From assembly GCA_029204225.1 (NCBI GenBank), contig CM055102.1, positions 20,569,192-20,633,191 on the forward strand: a stretch of DNA of 64,000 nt, in the 5' to 3' direction. The notes beneath the pieces were generated by a model that was given only the letters and a program-made list of their open reading frames with translations, did no database searches and had not been told where the DNA came from. Made by a program: the position numbers and the translations under genes. The DNA comes from Diphasiastrum complanatum. Its lineage: Eukaryota; Streptophyta; Lycopodiopsida; Lycopodiales; Lycopodiaceae. How positions within the stretch are numbered: position 1 is the stretch's first letter; each line of letters starts with the position of its first letter. Positions 44,346 to 55,046 of this stretch are shown piece by piece.

Positions 44346-44693
44346 GTCAGAGAAATATTATGGATTCATAATTCGCACACAGACACGAACACGAAATCTA
44401 TATGTAGACATTGGTTCTGAAATGATGCTGGTTGATATATTCTCCTGCATTCAACATCATGCACCAAACTCAGATCTTTTAAAGAGATCTGCATGATTGC
44501 CACTACATGTCATGACGCGCCGACACTTAAAACCGATGTTAAAAAAACTATCAATCAGCGAGGAAAGCGAATGGCATGCTTAACATTCACGATTCATTCT
44601 ATCCCGAATTTAGAAGACGTCAACGACTTCTACTTTTCGACAATCAACATGGACATTAGAGAACAATACTCATTGGTCTTCTCCAGCTCGTAC
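44186..44693. repeat. Duplicated segment paired with 51668-52196
   Basis: 44186-44600 matches 51668-52110 directly, for example CATTTTTGCAAGCATGGA and CGCACACAGACACGAACACG. The adjoining 44621-44693 matches 52129-52196 in inverted orientation. The copies differ by small indels and substitutions. Confidence 0.85.
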
Positions 44694-45373
44694 TTTTGGC
44701 TCTTCTTATCTGGATAGCATCTGCAGATACCAGAAACAAATTAGACTTCGTTTTCAAGGATCCAAATTTTTTTTTCTACGATTGAAAGAAAAGCTGGCGG
44801 CGAGATTTCACATTTAGGAGGATCCGACGGTTCAAGTCTTTAAGATATTTCAAATGAATATTGGGTTAGTGATATCCATAGAGAGTGACTTAAAAATTTC
44901 GGATATCCTCATTCCTAAACACCTGCTCTTCCTGGGAACCCTAGTGTCGGTAAAGGGTGATGCTTTACCTGAGCCTAAAATTCCATTTGCGAGGTCCAGT
45001 AAAGTCCTCCATTTCAAGAGAAATTTTTTCATCTTTCTTCACAAAAGGTAAATGTTGCTCTGCCAGACTCTGCATTCATATCAATAAGACTCTCTTTAGA
45101 ATATGATCAATTTTATAGACAATGGGCTACGAGAATCTGTTTCTATAAATGTGTCATGATGAAATGCAAAACAGGTGCAAATATATTGTTGCCATGACAA
45201 CAAATTTTGCTGGTTCAATTTCAGAATCTCGTTAGTTGTCATAACAATATGAAAGTAGCTCCATGTAGTTCTTGGCCTATAAGCACGTGATAAATTAGGG
45301 TATGACAGATGTGAGTTTTTGCTTCTTGGCAAGTACGGGTCCTATTCTTGATGGACACCAGTAAACCTAATAT
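44694..45373. other. Unidentified sequence with a minus-strand exon-like frame
   Basis: A 60-aa minus-strand frame at 44850-45032 (KWRTLLDLANGILGSGKASP, then TDTRVPRKSRCLGMRISEIF) has protein-like composition and could be an exon adjoining 44020-44345. No domain is recognised. The remainder shows nothing. Confidence 0.3.
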
Positions 45374-45469
45374 ATGAGAGTGATTTTTGGCGTTGAAGCC
45401 ACACTCGAGTTTTTGCCATCATTGCATACTGATTGTCTGCTTCATTGGTCGTTTGTTGTCTTGTGTTTG

Positions 45470-46310
45470 ATGGAAGCGACGTCGTCCAACTTGACGAAGA
45501 GGGAGTGGTGGCCAACCCGGTTGTGCAGCGGAAGCATGGGGAATCAAGGAAAGGCGTGCTTATCTGATGATCTACTTTCATTGGGAGATAATGCAATTGG
45601 ACGAGTCAGGTGTGCGAAAACTTCCAAGGACGCATGTAAGAAGCTAAAGGAGAGCGACGAGGAGCAAGGGATCACCAACATTCTGTTGCTGCAGTGACAA
45701 TTAGGAAATGTCAAGATGGAAGCTGGAGGCAGCATGAACCTGCATCTTGAGAGGATCAGGACTATGGCAAGACAATTGGAAGAGGCTGGAGCGCCAATTG
45801 ATTAGAGACAACTTGTTTCAGGATCTTGGGCACTCTACCTGAGCATTATGAGACACTGGTCATGATGTTAGAGGGTCAAGAAGACATGTTGACGTGCAGT
45901 CGATTGTTATAGGATGATGCGAGGAGACACTTGAGTGGCAAACAAGTAGATGTAGCGTTCATCACTGAATTCAAGAAAGCAAAGATCAAGAAAGATGAAG
46001 AGCAAGGGAGTGGTTATGATTGGAAGGATTCAAGCCAGAAGAAGGAAGGATTCAAGAAGAAGAAGGACATGAAGTGCTACTAATGCGATCAAGTAGGATA
46101 CTATGTGAGACATTGTCCCAAGAAGCATGAGGACATCAAGAGGAGGATTGCTGCTGAAGCCAACCTGGTCGAAGAAGAAGGGGAAGAGAAGCCAGTTGCA
46201 CTCATGACAGTGACAAACGAGAAGGAATCTTCAACCAACTCTTCATCAGATAGCTATGTGGAAGTCATGCCAGTAGCGAGCTTGCTGAGGGGATGCAAAA
46301 GCAATGAGGA
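45470..46310 (+). pseudogene. Copia gag with defective zinc knuckle
   Basis: The frame from 45470 carries DNAIGRVRC and TSKDACKKLKES, then GITNILLLQ, a stop, LGNVKMEAGGSMNLHLERIR and TMARQLEEAGAPID, a UBN2-type capsid. The knuckle near 46073 reads KCY, stop, CDQVGYYVRHC: a stop lies between the first two Cys and the His is replaced by Tyr. An acidic linker (NLVEEEGEEKPVALMTVTNE) follows. Confidence 0.8.
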
Positions 46311-46500
46311 TCCATCATGGTATCTAGATTCTACGGCCACCAGCCATATGGCATATAATAGAGGTTACTTTGACACCTATGAGCTTATTAGAAGAGGTAT
46401 GGAAGTCATTGTGGGTAACAAAGGGGTATCTAGATTCTACGACCACCAGCCATATGACATATAATAGAGGTTTCTTTGACACCTATGAGCTTATTACAGG
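46310..46500 (+). pseudogene. Copia protease active site, tandemly duplicated
   Basis: WYLDSTATSHMAYNRGYFDT matches the copia protease motif DSGATSHM with Gly replaced by Thr. The 70-bp block at 46321-46390 recurs at 46427-46496 with five or six differences, including GGCCACC versus GACCACC. The 106-bp offset is not a multiple of three, so the second copy is in another phase and the duplication itself breaks the frame. Confidence 0.85.
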
Positions 46501-47390
46501 TTGGCAGGATACCTTGGCTTAGCAGGACTTCGAAGTCAAGGTTAGTGAGAGATTTTGATTTTGATTTCAATTATGATATTGAGAGGTGTGATGCTTGTCT
46601 GTATGGAAAACAAATCAGAGGGTCGTTTGCTAATTATGAGGGAAAACGTGAACACCAGTTATTAGGGCTGGTTCATTCTGATTTGTGTGGGCCTATGGAG
46701 GTAACGTCTTTAGGGGGGGCAAGGTACTTCGTCATATTTATAGATGATTGCTCTAGGATGGTGTTTATTGAGTTTTTAAAATGAAAGAGTCAAGCCTTCA
46801 ATGCTTTCCAAGACTTCAAGAGGCTTGTGAGAATCAGACAGGGTGCAGAGCAAAGAAACTTAGGACAAACAATGGCAAAGAATACATGAGCAATGCTTTT
46901 GACGACTTCTGCAACACTCATGGCATAAAGCGGGAGTTCACACTGCCATACACGCCACAACAAAATGGACTTCCTGAGCGCAAGAACAGAACGATCCTGG
47001 AGAAAGTCAGATGTATGCTGCACGATGGGGAAGTACCAAAATTGCTATGGGCAGAGGTTGCCAATACTGCTGTGCATGCCATAAACAGGTCACCAACAAA
47101 AGCTTTGAAGGGAAAGACACCATATGAGGAGTGGCATGGACACAAGCCAACCCTAAGTTACCTAAGATCATTTGGGTGTATAGCTGTTGGTCCAACCGAG
47201 AACAAAAAAAAGTTGGATCAGAGGTCCATCAAATGCATGCTTGTTGGATATGCAGATGATGCCAAGGCTTACAAACTATGCCATGCAGGGTCAAATGAGG
47301 TTTACATCTCCAGAGATGTTATCTTTCATGAGGAAGATGCATGGCATGCAGAGAAGAAAAATGAACAAAGGACCAACGAAAAATTGTAGA
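46500..47390 (+). pseudogene. Copia integrase
   Basis: The first part reads IERCDACLYGKQIRGSFANY and LVHSDLCGPMEVTSLGGARY with the first catalytic Asp. After a frameshift near 46785 the frame 46781-47389 has KKLRTNNGKEYMSNAFDDFC, where the usual TDN is TNN, so the second catalytic Asp appears replaced by Asn. TPQQNGLPERKNRT with the catalytic Glu is intact. It continues through TPYEEWHGHKPTLSYLRSFG and VYISRDVIFHEEDAWH to the RT spacer. Confidence 0.88.
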
Positions 47391-47649
47391 TTCTCCTGCT
47401 GAATGAAGCATCCAAACCTTGTGAAAACAATGACAGGGTTGAGGTCGCTGAGGAGGGAATTGTCGAACAAGGGAAAGATTTTATAGTTGAGTAGCCAATG
47501 GAATTTGAATCCAGGAGGTCTATAAGGACAAAGAAGATGCCACGGAAATTCAGAGACATGGTTTTCCTAATAACAGATGAGATGATAAAAGAACCTAACA
47601 CCTAAAGAGAGCAGAAAGCATGGACTAGAACATGCATGGGATCTGGTCA

Positions 47650-48442
47650 GATTGCCTGAAGGGAAAAATACCATAGGGTCTAAATGGGTGTTTAAAATCA
47701 AATATGATGTAGATGGGAATGTGAACAACTGCAAGGCTAGGATACTGGGAAAAGGGTATTCGCAGATACATGGAATAGAATATGATGACACTTTTGCTCC
47801 AGTGGCAAGAATGTCTTTCTTCAGAATTCTGGTGGCCTGGGCAACATTGAGCAACTTTGAAATCTGCCACATGGATGTGAAAACCGCTTTCTTGAATGGG
47901 GATCTGCACGAAGAAATATACATGTGTCAACCAGAAGGCTTCGAGGTTGGAGAAGGATTGCTGTGCAGATTGGACAAGGCCATATACGGGCTAAGCATTC
48001 AGATCTTGGTATGAGAGAGAAGCAGTCTTTCGAAGAGAGGGATTCTCCAGATGCAACGCTGACAACAGTGTATTCTTCAAAAGGGAAGGTGATAGGTTCA
48101 TCATTGCAACTATACATGTTGACGACTAATGATGTTAAGTTACTTGGCGAGTGCAAGGGAAAGTTGAATCATGAATTTGATATGAAAGATCTTAAAATTT
48201 TGGGTTATTATCTTGTAATAGAGATAGAAAGGGATAGACATAGCAGAATGATGAAGCTGAGTCAGAAGATATACATAGAAGATGTATTGGAAAAATTTGG
48301 CATGGAAAACTGTCACCCAGTCGGGAGACCTATGGAATGTGGAACAGGGCTCAGTAAGGACATGTGCCCCAAAAGTGAGGAAGAACAACTGGATATGAAG
48401 AGATATCCATTTTCTTGGGGTCACAAATGTACGCGATGCTGA
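47650..48442 (+). pseudogene. Copia reverse transcriptase with internal deletion
   Basis: WVFKIKYDVDGNVNNCKARI, YSQIHGIEYDDTFAPVARMS, CHMDVKTAFLNGDLHEEIYM and RLDKAIYGL are in one frame. After IYGL the usual KQAPRAWY block is lost. IHVDD is visible near 48115 in one phase, followed by stops. The frame 47924-48442 then gives the C-part (LNHEFDMKDLKILGYYL, QKIYIEDVLEKFGMENCHPV). RNase H is absent. Confidence 0.85.
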
Positions 48443-49082
48443 TGTAGCTAAGAAACATGGGACATTCTTACTGGTCTATACGAGACAACAGATGTATCGA
48501 CTCGCCTCTTCTTGAGAAAGAAGTTCATGTCACTCAAGATGAGTGAAGGGACCTTAGTCATTGATCATCTTAACGAATTCAAACAGCTAATCATATCAGT
48601 TAGCTATAGTTTGTTTGCCAGTATCAGATGAAGATGCTAACATGTCTCTTCTGTCTAGTCTTCCTCTCTCTTACGACAATCTAGTATTGCTGCTTAGCAA
48701 TGCTCCTGACCTGTCTCTACAAAAGGTGACAACAAGTTTATTGCAGGAAGACATAAGAAGGAAAAGCTTATCCACGTCAAATTCGAAGACAGTCGCTCTC
48801 TATTTGAGTAAGCAATAGCTCCCGAAGAATAAATCTTTGAAGGACAAGAAGCCAAAAGCTGAGCAAACTGATTCAGACCAGCAATCACAACAGCACAATC
48901 GACAACATCAAAAGCCTAAGACCAGACTCTTCTACAAGTACTGCAAGAGAACCACCCACGACATCAAGGATTGTCGAGTTATCAAGCATAACGAAGCCAA
49001 GAAGAAGATGCAGCAGGATGGAGGATCTGAATCTGCCAGAACCTCTCTCGAAGACCCAACACCGGGGAACAAAAGGGGATGA
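48440..49082 (+). pseudogene. Copia gag, second copy with altered zinc knuckle
   Basis: TTDVSTRLFLRKKFMSLKMS, EGTLVIDHLNEF, then DEDANMSLLSSLPLSYDNLV match copia gag. The knuckle reads FYKYCKRTTHDIKDC: the first Cys is missing and Gly is replaced by Thr. Spacing and wording resemble the gag at 55188-55990, so both probably belong to one family. It abuts the RT fragment of the previous copia. Confidence 0.75.
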
Positions 49083-49084
49083 AT

Positions 49085-49545
49085 GGAGGTGAAACATAGA
49101 TGATATGAGGTTCGTGTCGCTTGTCAAACATGTCCAGAGTATGTCCACTACTCAATATACATTTTTCAAATGAAGCATAATTGTTGGCGTTGGTAGGAAC
49201 ACTCATCTGTGTCGGTTTGCACATAGCTTTTTGCTTTTGTCCTTCACTATTACAAGCTGCCACTTTATTGATGATGTGATGGTCATGGTGAGGCAATTGG
49301 AAAAGCGTAGATATTGTATCGCTTACGTAAAACCAGCTCCTTATTGAGAATGGCGGTGGTGGTGTTGCTGCGAATATTTCATCTTGTTGGGAAGATGGAT
49401 CTTTTGCTGGATCACAATTGCAGTATGATAAGATGCTCTTTTGTTGCCAAACTGAGCATTTGTTGTTGAAGTCCCTTGACTGTTCTTTTTGTTCCTATTG
49501 AAAGTTGTTGAAATCATTGGTAAAGATGTAGAGATATATCCCAAT
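49085..49545 (-). pseudogene. Possible copia gag-protease fragment, minus strand
   Basis: The minus strand reads KCILSSGHTLDMFDKRHEPH, resembling the C...GHTLDxCxKxHG ending of a copia zinc knuckle, preceded by Asn/Gln/Ser-rich sequence (NFNNK..CSVWQQ). The Cys pattern is incomplete. The orientation is opposite to both neighbours. Confidence 0.35.
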
Positions 49546-50095
49546 GATAATTCGTGTGATATTGCAACTATAGAAGTAAAAATAAAATTGCAAATAAAAT
49601 ATCACCTATAGTGCGGCTGCAAAAGAAAACACACCAAATCATACGACAATAGAGCAAACAAACAGGCAACAACAAACGACATAGTTGACAGAACAAAACT
49701 TGAAATAATAAAAAAATGAAAAATTGTAGCAGATACATCTATAGAAGAAATTGCATGACACTCTTAAACCAAACTATTGCAATCCAATATCAAACTTGGC
49801 ACAAGGCCATAGCTACATTCTTACAAAAGAAAAAACAAAGTCATAATGTGTAACATATTCAGAGCATGCAATAAGACAAATATGTCTTAGATTACTTTCA
49901 CTCAGATAAGAAGATATGGGTTGTCATCTAGACACAAAACTAATGATTCATCAGGCGGTAGCTCAAAACTTGGCTCCAGGGTATGATATCAATTGCTTGG
50001 TCATAGAGACGTAACTGCCTAGACACATCTAATACTACTAATTTTGGTAAGGTGCAAATGGATCAACCTAACGAGCACTGGCAAAGATGGTAAGC
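49546..50095. other. No recognisable gene
   Basis: AT-rich, A-rich sequence. Nothing supported. Confidence 0.4.
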
Positions 50096-50099
50096 ATTC

Positions 50100-50390
50100 A
50101 TGCCATCATCTCTCTTGCTACTCTTTACGGATGGGATCTATGGCAATTGGATATCACAAAATGCTTTTTTGAATGGTGATCTTCAGGAGGAAGTGTACAT
50201 AGAGCAACCCAAGAGCTTCATTTCACCTACAAAGCCAAATCATGTGTGTTTTCTACAAAAGAGCTTATATGGCCTTAAGCAAGCACCAAGCAGTTGGTAT
50301 GCTAACCTTAACACTTTTTTACCCTCTCAAGGCTTTGTTATGAGTGAGTATGATCTTTCAATCTGGTGTCTGATACCATGTAACAAAAAT
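50100..50390 (+). pseudogene. Copia reverse-transcriptase fragment
   Basis: ISQNAFLNGDLQEEVYIEQP, KSFISPTKPNHVCFLQKSLY, GLKQAPSSWYANLNTFLPSQ and GFVMSEYDLSIWC are canonical copia RT blocks without the YVDD end. It stops near 50378, where a minus-strand primer-binding-like site overlaps its last codons. Confidence 0.85.
50365..50378 (-). promoter_or_regulatory. Primer-binding-site-like sequence
   Basis: The minus strand reads TGGTATCAGACACC, close to the copia primer-binding site. On the plus strand TGTAACAAAA starts right after it, a possible LTR edge. No minus-strand gag lies downstream, so a chance match within RT is possible. Confidence 0.35.
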
Positions 50391-51534
50391 TTGTGAGTAT
50401 GGGACAAACAACAAGATCTACGCCATTGCCAATCATAGACATATCGCAATTAGAGATGAACTCACATCACACTAACAATGCTTGGAAGGTACTCAAAAAT
50501 TTCTTTGGTATAATTGTATGAAGTTCACAGATTGACACACAATATTCTATCGCTTCACTTACACTTCTCTCTGTGCTCTTTTTTTTTATTGTAGTCATTT
50601 GATGTATAGCCCCGGTGAGGACGTATTACAAGAAAGTTAAACTATTCATTACAAGAGAGATTTATACTACACTTCTAATTAACTAAGTGTTAACTCTTGT
50701 AATGTGGCTTTAGCTGAGCATGAGTTTTTAGCTTTTCATGACGGCTAAACTTTGAATTTGACATCTAATTCGAACGTGTCGACTATCGTCGAAGATGTTG
50801 ACTGTGTCAACTATTGTAGTTCTTGATCATTGTCGATGTCGATTGTGGATTGTAGTCGTTGTCGAGTTATGTCTAATGTGTCTCTTGGAAAAGGGACTAT
50901 TAGAAAAGGGTCAACTATTGTAGTTCTTGATCATTGTCGATGTCAATTGTGGATTGTAGTCGTTGTCGAGTTATGTCTAATGTGTCTGTTTGAAAAGGGA
51001 CTATTGGAAAAGGGTCATTGAGTTCACCATTTCCAATAGAATGTCTATAAGTTGTGGATTGCTAATCAATCAGGGAACTAATTCGCAACACCTCGATGCT
51101 TTCCTACATCAATGTAGCTAATGGGTACACTCTCATTCATAATCTTCGTCACTCTCAGTGCTCTTGAAAATTGGACATCTAAAGGCTTTATGCACTCTTG
51201 GGGGGGGGGACTCACCTATTGATCTCACACACATTCATGAAATGCTATTGAGAATTCGAAGACTCCCAACAATATTTTTAGTTTCATCTTGAAATTATTC
51301 ATTGTCACTTTCTGGATAGAGCAAAGTTAACTAAATAATCTCATGTGAAATTTCTACATCCTTGAATGTCGGAAGAGTATTCTCTTGTAAAAATGATGAT
51401 TTTAATGTCCAATGACTTACATGCCTTATAGTTTCTAGAAAATGACTTCTCTACTGAATCCAGGCAGCTTTGTTACAACAACTGACGATGCAATCTGGCA
51501 CAAATAATGCCTTCGAAAAACCGAAGATGTTTAA
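50391..51534. repeat. Non-coding segment with 104-bp tandem duplication (50807-51017)
   Basis: The block beginning TCAACTATTGTAGTTCTTGA at 50807 repeats at 50911 with an offset of 104 bases and a few differences (CTCTTGG versus CTGTTTG). TCGA-rich words are frequent within it. A poly-G run lies near 51200. No gene is seen in the rest. Confidence 0.8.
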
Positions 51535-51581
51535 GTGCCCGCTGTACTCAATCAACTTTCTCACTTCAAATTCAGAATGAA

Positions 51582-51803
51582 TCAAAGAACTAGCTTTCCG
51601 ATATCCTCCAGACTCTCATATACGGATATATCTACCTCGTGTTCTGTTGTGCTCATTTTTGTTTCCTCAACTGCAGCAATTTTACTCTTTTCTATTTCAT
51701 CACCTGCAGAAGTTTCAGTATCATTTTTGCAAGCATGGACTTTCATATCCGGTTCATTGGCCAAATCTGGAACCTCCTCGTGAGGATGAACTTCCCATTT
51801 CAA
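51582..51803 (-). pseudogene. Exon of a duplicated gene fragment (copy 2)
   Basis: The peptide matches copy 1 at 44020-44345 over DLANEPDMKVHACKNDTETS and GDEIEKSKIAA, then diverges into VEETKMSTTEHEVDISVYES. The left edge of the shared block is near 51668. Confidence 0.35.
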
Positions 51804-52110
51804 AGTGCTCTCTGTCGCTTCTTTTTTTCATGCTCCTAATCACCTGTCAAAGCAAGATTATGGATTCATAATTCGCACACAGACACGAACACGAAATCTA
51901 TATATAAACATTGGTTCTGAAATGATGGACATAACAGCTAGCGGCCAAAAAAATTTCTGCAATTGTGCATTCAACATCGTGCACCAAACTTAGATCTTTT
52001 AAAGAGATCTGCATGATTGCCACTACATGTCATGACGCGTCGACACTTAAAACCGATGTTAAACTATCAATCAGCGAGGAAAGCAAATGGCATGCTTAAC
52101 ATTCATGATT
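51668..52110. repeat. Duplicated segment paired with 44186-44600
   Basis: It is directly repeated with small indels, for example a GGACATAACAGCTAGCGGCC insert near 51925 that copy 1 lacks. Its continuation in copy 1 appears inverted at 52129-52196. Confidence 0.85.
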
Positions 52111-52217
52111 CAGTAGCTACATGATGGCTACGAGCTGGAGAAGACCAATGAGTATTGTTATCTAATGTCCATGTTGCTTGTCAAAAAGTAGGAGTCGTAG
52201 CCATCATGTAGCTACTG
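52111..52217. repeat. Perfect 23-bp inverted repeat enclosing an inverted segment
   Basis: Arms 52111-52133 and 52195-52217 are exact reverse complements (the left arm starts CAGTAGCTACATGATGG), with a 61-base spacer. The spacer and inner arms match 44621-44693 in reverse orientation. The right arm shares GTAGCCATCATG with the copia integrase sequence at 52248-52259. Confidence 0.9.
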
Positions 52218-52663
52218 CTTTAGTCCACGATACCCTTGGAGCCTTCGAGTAGCCATCATGCATCTGTCAGCTTCCATCAGAGTCCTCTTCTTTCTTTCTG
52301 CAACACCGTTGTGCTGCTGTGTATAGGCTGCATTCCTTCTGTGAATGATGCCACGATCATTGCAGAAGTCAATGAAGCGATTCATCTGAATAAAGTACAC
52401 TCTGGCAAATTTACTATAATCATCAATGAAGGCTATGTAATATTTTGAGCCTCCTACTAAAATCACATTGAAAGGCCCACATATGTCAGACTTTGCACTA
52501 ACTCTAGAATCTTCGTCATTCTGTAGGAGTCTTTGACGAATGGAGTGTGTGACATCTTACCCTTCAAATATGCATCACAGGTGGTCGAACTGGTTGCATT
52601 CGATATGCTGACCTCTATTATCGCTCCATGATGGCTTGCTTGGTAAAGTGCCATTGAGTTCAT
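52218..52663 (-). pseudogene. Copia integrase with internal deletion
   Basis: AYLKGKMSHTPF belongs to the pre-catalytic part. ILVGGSKYYIAFIDDYSKFA, RVYFIQMN is followed directly by RFIDFCNDRGIIHRRNAAYT, QQHNGVAERKKRTLMEADRC, so the block with the second catalytic Asp (usually LRTDNGGEY) is deleted. The catalytic Glu in NGVAERKK is kept. The frame ends at the inverted-repeat junction. Confidence 0.8.
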
Positions 52664-52910
52664 GTGGCATAGTCTCCTATGTCATAGAGTGTCTGGCAAA
52701 TTATCATGAGTCTGATGCACTTGATCTGCAGGCAAGCGTACCTTCAGGTGATATAGATTGCTTTTCTTCTACCTTGAGTGATTAGGGTACTGGTAGTGGC
52801 ATCAACCACGTTGCATGTTTCGTCAAAAAATGTCACACGCATCCCTGCATCAACTATTCTTGTCACAGAAAGTCTTGCTGCAGTGTAGGCACGAATAGAA
52901 CATCTTCGAG

Positions 52911-53165
52911 TCATCTGTCTCTGTCATTGGTGTTGAGCCACAGTGAACCAATACCGTTCACTTGATGTTTGGATCCATCTCCAAGAACTATGAATCTTGA
53001 AGGATCAGCACATCTGAAATCAGACATTATTCGTCTTGATGTCACAAAGTGTGAGGTGGGTCCTGAATCTAGGATCACCTCATGTGTGTCAGATGTTGAC
53101 GCTGCACACACATCTGCACAAATATAGGTGGTCGAACAATTTTTGTTCGATCTCTCTTCGCCCAT
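52911..53165 (-). pseudogene. Copia protease region
   Basis: THEVILDSGPTSHFVTSRRI has the aspartic protease motif with Pro for Ala. RFIVLGDGSKHQVNGIGSLW follows, matching the sister at 20168-20560. Confidence 0.8.
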
Positions 53166-53222
53166 TTTCGAGCTCTCAGGCTCCTCGACATAGGATGAAT
53201 TGTTACTATTCTCCTGTCTGTT

Positions 53223-53417
53223 CTATGCTGATTTGTTTCTTGGGTTCAGACGACAATCCATGGCTGCATGACCCTTCTTGTGACAGTGGATACACTCAAT
53301 TTTCAGATTGAGCCAGCATGTATCAACTGTGTTCCCATCTTGTTTACATCTCACACAAGTCTTCTTTTCTCCACCTTGTTGTTTCGACCTCCCTTTGCTG
53401 GTCACTGCAAGGGTCAT
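53223..53417 (-). pseudogene. Copia gag tandem zinc knuckles
   Basis: CVRCKQDGNTVDTC (His replaced by Asn) is followed after eight residues by CIHCHKKGHAAMDC, a complete CX2CX4HX4C. The two-knuckle layout is shared with the sister copy near 20750-20850, in which the first knuckle is also damaged, by a stop. Confidence 0.8.
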
Positions 53418-53590
53418 TGTAGGATCTTTCGCGAGCAGGTTCTAGTTGTCTGGAAAGATCTAGGTAAGGCTCTCAATAGGTAAGTGAGCTGCTTCTCAGT
53501 TGACACTGCATTCTCTGCTCCAAAGTTATGTAGTGATAGAAATAGATCCTTCATCTTCCTTACAAAAGAAGTGAGGTCTTTCTCATCCCA

Positions 53591-53944
53591 CTATAGATTT
53601 GTCAGTGGATCTTCCAGCATCATAATTTGACTTCTTGATTTCGCTTGCAATCTCGTGAGCAGTGTATCCCACATTTCCTTAGCTTTGCAGAGTGTAGCCA
53701 GGTCAAGTGTGAGACTATCTTCGATGGATGAAGATAGCAAGGCTACTGCCTTGTCATTTTTCTCCCTCCACTTGCATAGCTCTTTGCCTGATGTTGTAGG
53801 CATCTCCTCTGTTCCATCCACTCAGGGGAATAATCCTTCACCCTTGAGTATCAATGATGTCTTAACTTTCCAGGCTAGAAAGTTAGATCCTGAAGAATCC
53901 AAAACTGTACAGATCTTGCTCTGTATGCTGCTGATTGAAGCCAT
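53591..53944 (-). pseudogene. Copia gag capsid
   Basis: The ATG at 53944 opens the frame. A TGA follows GEGLFP, and beyond it the frame reads VDGTEEMPTTSGKELCKWRE, KNDKAVALLSSSIEDSLTLD, then KAKEMWDTLLTRLQAKSRSQ before a TAG near 53591, where Trp is probable. The apparent 186-aa plus-strand frame across this region is its antisense. Confidence 0.8.
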
Positions 53945-54041
53945 TGCTTCTGAAGTCTATTCTCTTGTTGATGGTTGTTTCTTTGAATGCCTGCCTCCTG
54001 TATTTGATAGCCTTTTGGCTATGTCAGATTATGACAAGGTA

Positions 54042-54054
54042 GGCTTTTATACCA
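54042..54054 (-). promoter_or_regulatory. Primer-binding-site-like sequence of the minus-strand copia
   Basis: The minus strand reads TGGTATAAAAGCC, close to TGGTATCAGAGC. It lies about 98 bases upstream of the gag ATG at 53944, the expected place. The plus-strand TGATGACACT at 54056 would be the LTR edge. Confidence 0.5.
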
Positions 54055-54055
54055 C

Positions 54056-55033
54056 TGATGACACTCGAAGGCAGTCGCAAAAGAAACGTGAAAGCACAAC
54101 ATTACAATTCGGATGGATTTCAGATATGATTGTTGGTCACTGCCAGCTATATCATTCTTATAGTCCTCCAGAATGTAGACAGACACTGCTATACTACATT
54201 AACAGATTAATGTAGCATTCAACAAGATCAAACCAAGGTGTGGAATTAAATGAACAAGTTAATCAGACACACGAATAGCAGCAGACTAATTTACATTCAA
54301 GATGAGACAAGATAAGAGTGATATGTGCGCAACAGCTACAAAATCATCTATTGATTCTTCTGATTCTTCAAGCACTGCATGCAGATCGACGCAGTGCGTT
54401 GGCATGAGAGAAATACAGTTCTCCCACGAATTCATGTCTTGCTTACTAGCGGACTTGTGGATCTATAGATCCTATGCAGAATTGTCTCGCACGCACACAA
54501 ATAATATTCGGTATTTTCGTCTGTGTGTCTTGCTTACTAGCATTAGACTACTTCATGTATATGTATCATGCATCAACTAGAAAGTATGCAGTCGCATCGT
54601 GTAACTTCTAGATTAGAGTAATTAAACATCTACAACTAATCATGAATTACAAGAGTGGCAGATTAGCCACAACCTGGATTGCATCTGCTGATGTCATGCT
54701 ATTAGATCATATATCTGTACTTCTGGGTACTTGCATGATCTTCTTGATTTTTTTGGAGCCTGAGGGCAGAAAAGGTGTCGCGATGATTTTCATGTCGCTT
54801 CGAGTCGTTTGACTTTTTGTGTCGTCTGACTTTCTCCAACTGTATTGCAAAAAATTCTGTTTCACAAATTTTTTTCGTATTCGTGTCTTTTCATCAGGGT
54901 ATTCGCGAACATTTTTGCTTCGTGTCTTTTGACTTTCACATTCGTGAACATTTTCGTCAGAGTGAGGACTGAAAGGTAGCAAAGCTTTGGTAATAGAAAC
55001 GTCTTGTTTCTTCAATATCATAGAATTCCAACA
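54056..55033. other. Probable LTR sequence of two back-to-back copia elements
   Basis: This stretch lies between a minus-strand primer-binding-like site (54042) and a plus-strand one (55034), so it should contain the 5' LTR of each divergent element. At 54800-54960 words such as GTCGTTTGACTTTTTGTG, GTGTCTTTTGACTTTCAC and ATTCG(C/T)GAACATTTT recur, typical of LTR U3 regions. No matching second LTR copies are in the window. Confidence 0.45.
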
Positions 55034-55046
55034 TGGAATCAGAGCA
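55034..55046 (+). promoter_or_regulatory. Primer-binding-site-like sequence of the plus-strand copia
   Basis: TGGAATCAGAGCA differs from the initiator tRNA-Met complement by one base in the core. It follows CCAACA, a good LTR end, and lies 142 bases before the gag ATG at 55188. Confidence 0.65.

Larger units (their letters stand above)
45374..48430 (+). mobile_element. Ty1/copia element, decayed (gag-PR-IN-RT), plus strand
   Basis: All domains follow canonical copia order: gag, zinc knuckle, protease, integrase, RT. It is broken by frameshifts and stops, an internal duplication at the protease, a deletion within RT, and loss of RNase H. At about 48440 it is followed directly by gag of another copia copy, indicating a recombination or nested insertion junction. 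Confidence 0.85.
52218..53944 (-). mobile_element. Ty1/copia remnant (gag-PR-IN), minus strand, sister of 19900-21583
   Basis: Gag starts at ATG 53944 (MASISSIQSKICTVLDSSGS, NFLAWKVKTSLILKGEGLFP, then a TGA). It continues at 53821-53591, with zinc knuckles at 53417-53223, protease at 53165-52911 and integrase at 52663-52212. RT and RNase H are missing. A primer-binding-like sequence lies just upstream of gag at 54042-54054. Confidence 0.85.

Noticed and set aside
46790-47195. Minus-strand frames across the copia integrase
   Set aside because: They are reverse-complement shadows of the integrase frame 46781-47389.
53655-54215. 186-aa plus-strand open frame
   Set aside because: Most of it is antisense to the recognisable minus-strand copia gag (53591-53944).
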